The notes beneath the pieces are model-generated. The model made no database searches. It was not told where the DNA came from and worked only from the letters and a program-made list of their open reading frames with translations. A stretch of DNA of 64,000 bases, taken from positions 1 to 64,000 of the forward strand of contig DASXRE010000287.1 of assembly GCA_036506775.1 (NCBI GenBank), given 5' to 3'. Made by a program: the position numbers and the translations under genes. Below are positions 60,027 to 64,000 of the stretch, piece after piece (the first letter of the stretch is position 1; each line of letters begins with the position of its first letter). The DNA is from PSRF01 sp036506775. GTDB taxonomy: Bacteria; Acidobacteriota; Blastocatellia; Pyrinomonadales; Pyrinomonadaceae.

Positions 60027-60557
60027 TCAACGGGTGGGTTTATTGTCCGCAGGTCCACCGGCCGGCAGATCGGAGCTGAACATATCCGCCATGCACTTCC
60101 AGCTACCATCCGCCTGCTTCCGCCAAACCTCCACATACTTGCCTTTATCCATTATTGGTTTGCCGCTATCATCCTGCTCATTCAATTGATAGGTTCCGCT
60201 GACGTAGGCCAGATCTCCCGATCGCGCAACTTCTACCTTTGTTGCCTTCCAGCCACCAGAAAACGCCGGAGAATCAAGCATGCTTTTCCAAAGCGTTCGG
60301 ATGGGTTCTTTACCTGTCAATGTCGGGATATTCGGCAGCATCAAAACCGCATCATCCGAATAGTAGGAGATCGTCTTTTCAACATCCCTGGATGCTGCAG
60401 CCTTGGACCATTCATCGTCCAATTTCTTTAAGGCAGTCTCTTCGGCGGCACGCGTGTCAGACGTCGCTTGCGTCTGACAGGCAGTTGCGAGCGAAAGCAG
60501 AAACAGCAAAAAGACGAGTGTGATTACACGAAGATCAAAAAGGAGATGACTCGACAT
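60027..60557 (-). CDS. SnoaL-like lipoprotein
   Basis: 176 residues. Lipoprotein signal: LVFLLFLLSLATAC, with the lipid Cys about residue 27. The DUF4440/SnoaL-like domain (LDDEWSKAAASRDVEKTISYYSDDAVLMLPN, FSGGWKATKVEVARSGDLAYVSGTYQ, GKYVEVWRKQADGSWKCMADMF) would bind a small ligand in the periplasm. A sigma70 promoter between two GGTTAACC palindromes lies upstream. Confidence 0.9.
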   Translation of the reverse strand: MSSHLLFDLRVITLVFLLFLLSLATACQTQATSDTRAAEETALKKLDDEWSKAAASRDVEKTISYYSDDAVLMLPNIPTLTGKEPIRTLWKSMLDSPAFSGGWKATKVEVARSGDLAYVSGTYQLNEQDDSGKPIMDKGKYVEVWRKQADGSWKCMADMFSSDLPAGGPADNKPTR

Positions 60558-60595
60558 TTTCTGAGCAACCTTATCGCGTGAGCTGGACAGAGCGC

Positions 60596-60636
60596 GGTTA
60601 ACCTATTCTCCACTGACTACCCTGTCAAGGTTAACC
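60596..60636 (-). promoter_or_regulatory. Sigma70 promoter framed by two GGTTAACC palindromes
   Basis: On the minus strand TTGACA (60628-60623), 17 bases, TAGGTT (60605-60600). GGTTAACC at 60629-60636 abuts the -35 and another at 60596-60603 overlaps the -10; they are 33 bases (about three turns) apart. This looks like a repressible promoter for the SnoaL-like gene. Confidence 0.6.
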
Positions 60637-60927
60637 GCCCGCGATTGCTCCGATGATGTAGAACGGCTCTGCGCCGGAGGCGATTGCCTGTGGCAGCGGA
60701 GCGTCCGCGGGTTCGTGGGTCACGTCCTCGCCACAGGCAAAGAATCGCAATAACGGGCGGCGCTCTCCGGCGACGTGGTCGCGAATGGTCCCACGCAGCA
60801 TTGGATACCGAGCCTCAATCGCATCGAGGATCGAGTGACGTGTCACTTCACCGTCAATCACAAGTTGCACAACTCCACTGACGCCCGCGAGCGCACGCAA
60901 ATGTGCCGGCAGCACAACCACAATCAT
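60631..60927 (-). CDS. MoaD/ThiS-family ubiquitin-like protein
   Basis: 98 residues from the ATG at 60927; its bases overlap the stop of the BNR gene (ATGA), so the longer frame to 60987 is unlikely. Beta-grasp fold: MIVVVLPAHLRALAGV, LDAIEARYPMLRGTI, then the end IIGAIAGG, whose terminal Gly-Gly is needed for thiocarboxylate or adenylate. Sulfur carriers of this type serve molybdopterin, thiamin or other pathways. None is encoded nearby; the coupling to the BNR protein suggests a dedicated role. Confidence 0.88.
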   Translation of the reverse strand: MIVVVLPAHLRALAGVSGVVQLVIDGEVTRHSILDAIEARYPMLRGTIRDHVAGERRPLLRFFACGEDVTHEPADAPLPQAIASGAEPFYIIGAIAGG

Positions 60928-62111
60928 GTCAGTGTCTGGACCTCCACTGATAACACTGCCGGAAGGTCTCTGACTATCGGCGCCCACGTGTCTCCACCGT
61001 CAGGCGATGCGTACACCTGCCCGCCGGTCGTGCCGAAATACACGCCACACGAATCAAGCGAGTCAACGGCCATCGCGTCGCGCAACACGTTTACGTAACA
61101 GTCACTTTGCGGCAAACCTTTGGTCAGCGCCTCCCATTCGTTACCACCGGTGCGACTACGATAGACGCGCAGTTTGCCGTCCGGCGGATAGTGTTCACCG
61201 TCGCTCTTGATGGGCACGACGTAGATCGTCTCCGGTTCATGCGCGTGAACGTCGATCACGAACCCAAAGTCAGTCGGCAAATTTCCACTGACCTCGCGCC
61301 ACGAATCGCCGGCGTCGTCGCTGCGCAGCACGTCCCAGTGCTTCTGCATGAACAGCACGTTTGCATTCGCAGGATGCTTCGCAATGTGATGAACACAGTG
61401 GCCCACCTCCGCGGTCGGATCCGGAATGTATTGCGAGTGCAGTCCTTTATTGATCGGCTTCCACGTCGCGCCGGCATCATCACTGCGAAACGCACCTGCG
61501 GCGGAGATTGCCACAAAGATTCGGTCGCGATTAGCGGCGTCAAGGATAACTGTGTGGAGGCACATGCCACCGGCGCCGGGTTGCCACTGAGATCCCGTGC
61601 CGTGCCCGCGTAAACCAGAAAGTTCCTGCCAACTCTGACCGCCGTCGGCCGAACGGAACAAGGCGGCATCTTCAACGCCCGCGTAGACCGTTTCCGGATC
61701 GTCGAGCGAGGGTTCAAGGTGCCAGACTCGTTTGAACTCCCACGGATGTGGAGTGCCGTCATAGAACTGATGCGTCGTGAGCGGTTTGCCGGTTTCAGAC
61801 GAAGTGTCGTAAACGAACTTGTTGCTCTCGCCTTTTGGCATTCCGTCGGGCGTGGTGGTCGGTTCGCCGGACGGCGTTCCGGGTTGGAACCAGGTCTTGC
61901 CGCCGTCGTCGGAGCGTTGAACGATCTGTCCAAACCAGCCGCTGGTTTGCGACGCGTAAATGCGGTTCGGATCCACGGCCGAACCTTTCACGTGATAGAT
62001 CTCCCAGCCGGGGAAGTGGGGGCCGCTAACGTCCCATTTTTCACGTTTTCCATCTGAAGTCAGAATGAATGCACCCTTCCGGGTGCCAACGAGTACTCGT
62101 ACATTGCTCAT
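60924..62111 (-). CDS. BNR/sialidase-like propeller protein
   Basis: 395 residues, no signal peptide, so cytoplasmic. BNR blades carry Asp-box motifs: RSDDGGKTWFQ, RSADGGQSWQE, RSDDAGATWKP, RSDDAGDSWRE and SPDGGDTWAP. NVRVLVGTRKGAFILTSDG is the first strand. Catalytic arginines of true sialidases are not evident, so it may be a structural or binding propeller. It is coupled to the MoaD-like gene and preceded by an ECF42-type promoter at 62169. Confidence 0.88.
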   Translation of the reverse strand: MSNVRVLVGTRKGAFILTSDGKREKWDVSGPHFPGWEIYHVKGSAVDPNRIYASQTSGWFGQIVQRSDDGGKTWFQPGTPSGEPTTTPDGMPKGESNKFVYDTSSETGKPLTTHQFYDGTPHPWEFKRVWHLEPSLDDPETVYAGVEDAALFRSADGGQSWQELSGLRGHGTGSQWQPGAGGMCLHTVILDAANRDRIFVAISAAGAFRSDDAGATWKPINKGLHSQYIPDPTAEVGHCVHHIAKHPANANVLFMQKHWDVLRSDDAGDSWREVSGNLPTDFGFVIDVHAHEPETIYVVPIKSDGEHYPPDGKLRVYRSRTGGNEWEALTKGLPQSDCYVNVLRDAMAVDSLDSCGVYFGTTGGQVYASPDGGDTWAPIVRDLPAVLSVEVQTLT

Positions 62112-62168
62112 CTTTTCGTTCCTTCTTTAGTGACTTGCTAGCAGATTTCGACTCCTCATTAATAATAA

Positions 62169-62195
62169 GTCGAACCGCAACTGGCGAAATCGACA
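62169..62195 (-). promoter_or_regulatory. ECF42-type promoter for the BNR-MoaD operon
   Basis: On the minus strand TGTCGAT (62195-62189), 16 bases, CGAC (62172-62169). Transcription would begin near 62160, about 49 bases before the ATG. The rest of the gap to 62478 holds a family A palindrome and no gene. Confidence 0.72.
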
Positions 62196-62312
62196 ATTTT
62201 GCAGAAAAAAATTTCAGTTTTGCGCCAGGGTGAAGCCTAACCCAAACACTGAGCCAATAACCAGGAAGGTAACGATGAATCCCAGCGCTTCGCGGCGTTT
62301 AGAGGGTCAGTT

Positions 62313-62389
62313 TGCCTCCTTGGAGTGCGGGGACTTGTCACCGCTTTGGCCAAAGCGCCGACAAGGCGGCGCACTCCAAGGAGGCGCCC
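62313..62389. repeat. Dispersed palindrome, family A, copy 6 (inverted orientation)
   Basis: The left arm is the GGGGACTTGTCACCGC type and the right arm the GCGCCGACAAGGCGGCGC type, the reverse of copies 1, 2 and 4, about the same TTTGGCCAAA centre. It lies between the BNR promoter and the membrane protein gene. Confidence 0.9.
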
Positions 62390-62478
62390 AATTGAAACTG
62401 ATCCTACCAGACGCGCCCAACGCATTTATTAACAACCGACAAGGGTGATACTCTTCCAACTGTTTAGCCACGGATGAC

Positions 62479-63075
62479 ATGGTTGACCGGGACGAAAATC
62501 TTTCTACAACCGTTCCTTCCCTTGCTCGATCGATTACCATCGGCGCGATTGGTTTCGCCGCCGTAAGTCTCTGCGTGTTTGCCACCGTCGCTTTCGCCGA
62601 AAGATGGATGTATGGAACGCTCGGTATAACTGGCGCATACCTCACGTGGACTGTGCTGTTCATATTGCTGAGCGGTGCGGTGTTTGGCTCGCTCGTTGTC
62701 GTTCGCTGGCGCTTGCCTCGATTTTATCTGCTGTTTGGTCTCGCATTCTTCGCGTATGCCGTGGCCTGGATGCTCGCTTATTTCAACCTGGGTCGAACCA
62801 CAGGCGAATTGGTTGGCTCGCTTGCGGGATCGGTCTTGATGGCGATCGTGTTTGCTGCGGGATTTGGGGCGCTAAGATCTGCAGTAAAAATTTCCGCAGT
62901 GCTCTTCGTAGCAAACTTTCTCGGCTACTTCCTGGGATCTACGCTGTTCTTTTACTTGACCGCTCCGCGAGGGATGCTCTTGTTCGGAGTCGTATACGGT
63001 CTGTTTTTCGGAGCCGGAATCGGAGCGGCCCTTCACTTCGTCCAAAGACAACAATCTAGCGAACGAGCGGCCTGA
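62479..63075 (+). CDS. Integral membrane protein of unknown function
   Basis: 198 residues with six helices: SITIGAIGFAAVSLCVFATVAF, YLTWTVLFILLSGAVFGSLVVV, FYLLFGLAFFAYAVAWMLAYF, LAGSVLMAIVFAAGFGAL, AVLFVANFLGYFLGSTLFFYL and MLLFGVVYGLFFGAGIGAAL. I recognise no family. Its 3' end overlaps the convergent peptidase gene by 20 bases. Confidence 0.78.
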   Translation: MVDRDENLSTTVPSLARSITIGAIGFAAVSLCVFATVAFAERWMYGTLGITGAYLTWTVLFILLSGAVFGSLVVVRWRLPRFYLLFGLAFFAYAVAWMLAYFNLGRTTGELVGSLAGSVLMAIVFAAGFGALRSAVKISAVLFVANFLGYFLGSTLFFYLTAPRGMLLFGVVYGLFFGAGIGAALHFVQRQQSSERAA

Positions 63076-64000
63076 TCACATCTCCGATTACATCCGGTTT
63101 GGTGCTGTCGCGCTCGAGATGCGGGTATCGCTCTCCTTCGTGGTAGTTCACCTTGTACGTCTCGTTGAAACTACCGTTTTCAACGACCAACTCAATCGGC
63201 GCGGCGCTGTTTTTCGCTGAAGCAATAGCTTCGTGGAGCACGTCAGTGGACCACGCGCGGCCATTTACGGAAACTATTTTCATTCCCGGCGCCATCCCCG
63301 CCTTGAACGCCGCGAGGTTCGGATTGACGTCCATCACCGTCCCGTCTTCTTTCAGTAACGCGCCGAGCGAATACGACAGGTCCACGCTCTTGCGCGCGTG
63401 ATCGGCTATTCGAATTTCCGTGTTCGGTTTATCTGTATAAACAAGCTTCCAACCGCCATCGGTGATGCCGGCGACAGGCGCGTGCGGATTGATCGCGTTT
63501 ATTCGCGCATTCAGGAAACTGCGCCAATCGTAAGGCATGACTTCGTTGAGTGCGTTTACTATGTCGTCGAACGTGTAAGGCTTGACCGCAGGGCCCGTCT
63601 CCTGGCCGCCATGAAATCGCCGGCAGAAATCGTCGAGCGAGAGCTTCCCGTTGCTTCGCGTTCTGATTAGCACATCAGCTTCCAGCCAAATCAGTGAACC
63701 TTCGTCGTAGTAATCAACCCGACGACGATAGTTCATCCAGGCGCGCGGAGAGGGGTACGTAAATTGGACCGCTGTTGCTGTGTCAACGAGCGGACGCCAT
63801 TGGCGGCCCGACTGGTTTTCCATCTCCGCCGCAACGGCGGCCATTGCTTCGCGAAAGTTTTCCGGAGACCAAAGACCGCTGCGCGCCGGCAAGACTTTGC
63901 CAAGATACTGTGTCAGTCCTTCATAAACCCACAACAATTCGCCGCGCATCGGCTGTTCAAAATCAGGTGTCGCCAGACCAACCGAACGGCGATACTTGCC
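63056..64000 (-). CDS. M61-family metallopeptidase with PDZ domain (5' partial)
   Basis: The frame runs off the right edge (its start is outside), so 315 residues are seen. GELLWVYEGLTQYLG is the glycyl-aminopeptidase segment with the third zinc ligand Glu; the HExxH lies beyond the window. Residues to about 170 are the helical catalytic domain (DYYDEGSLIWLEADVLIR, FDDIVNALNEVMPYDW). The last 120 residues are a PDZ domain (FKAGMAPGMKIVSVNGRAWS). M61 enzymes cleave N-terminal Gly or Ala in the periplasm. Confidence 0.92.
   Translation of the reverse strand, partial: GKYRRSVGLATPDFEQPMRGELLWVYEGLTQYLGKVLPARSGLWSPENFREAMAAVAAEMENQSGRQWRPLVDTATAVQFTYPSPRAWMNYRRRVDYYDEGSLIWLEADVLIRTRSNGKLSLDDFCRRFHGGQETGPAVKPYTFDDIVNALNEVMPYDWRSFLNARINAINPHAPVAGITDGGWKLVYTDKPNTEIRIADHARKSVDLSYSLGALLKEDGTVMDVNPNLAAFKAGMAPGMKIVSVNGRAWSTDVLHEAIASAKNSAAPIELVVENGSFNETYKVNYHEGERYPHLERDSTKPDVIGDVIRPLVR

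Noticed and set aside
62230..62448. Short frames with LECGDLSPLWPK-type peptides at this and other family A palindromes
   Set aside because: The same peptide appears wherever the palindrome occurs, in unrelated contexts, so it is the repeat read in a frame and not a gene family.

Overview
The window reads as a chromosomal segment of a GC-rich, gene-dense, heterotrophic soil-type bacterium. My best guess is Acidobacteriota, Blastocatellia-like. The reasons are a Ser/Thr kinase fused to TolB-like propeller repeats, long secreted proteins with BNR, BACON, cadherin-like, Calx-beta and parallel beta-helix domains, paired ECF41 and ECF42 sigma factors with their usual partner genes, and several families of dispersed palindromes. 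This is inference from gene content only. I saw no rRNA, tRNA or CRISPR array.

Region 1 (1-11.5 kb) is a pectin and hexuronate utilisation cluster. It holds a GH28-GH105 fusion, a FadR-type GntR regulator, a GH43 enzyme, KDPG aldolase, a PfkB (KDG) kinase, a hexuronate-type MFS transporter, an SDR, a divergent NagB-like protein and UxaA altronate dehydratase. Together they can take galacturonate to pyruvate and glyceraldehyde-3-phosphate. No recognisable UxaC isomerase or UxaB reductase is present, so the NagB-like protein and the SDR are candidates for those steps. Two perfect TGGT-N3-ACCA sites lie just before the NagB-like/uxaA pair and fit the GntR protein. Region 2 (11.6-18.1 kb) has an esterase, an exported protein, a 1495-residue secreted propeller protein and a ParE/RelE toxin-antitoxin pair.

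Region 3 (18.2-27.7 kb) has a Shedu-like (DUF4263) defence candidate, an ankyrin protein, an S9 peptidase, an ECF41 sigma factor facing a carboxymuconolactone-decarboxylase-like gene across two mirror-image ECF41-type promoters, two DinB-fold genes, and a YCII (DGPF) gene with its ECF42 sigma factor. The promoter-like sequence before the YCII gene recurs before two genes 34-36 kb away (59.9 and 62.1 kb), which defines a likely ECF42 regulon. Region 4 (27.7-48.9 kb) is mostly housekeeping and envelope: a beta-helix/Calx-beta protein, DUF2306, an L,D-transpeptidase, and a compact kinase - C11 caspase-like protease - small membrane protein operon whose protease ends in ten copies of an octapeptide. 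It continues with an aldo/keto reductase, an ABC exporter, a nickel-permease-like gene that overlaps the 3' remnant of hypE, YceI, MarC, a nucleoside transporter, an oxidoreductase and a monooxygenase.

Region 5 (49.0-59.4 kb) looks like a defence and toxin-antitoxin island of visibly AT-richer sequence. It has an HNH nuclease, a DNA methyltransferase, an 884-residue GHKL ATPase with a C-terminal nuclease-like domain, a HepT/MntA (HEPN/MNT) pair, a frameshifted lipoprotein gene and a zeta-toxin-like P-loop gene with a 70-residue partner. Region 6 (59.4-64 kb) has the two other ECF42-type promoters (before an AHSA1/SRPBCC gene and before a BNR-MoaD pair), a SnoaL-like lipoprotein with a sigma70 promoter framed by two GGTTAACC palindromes, a membrane protein and an M61 peptidase cut by the right edge.

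Four kinds of dispersed palindrome (called A, B, C and D here) sit between genes. One copy of family C supplies the signal peptide of the GH43 enzyme, and two B copies touch gene starts.
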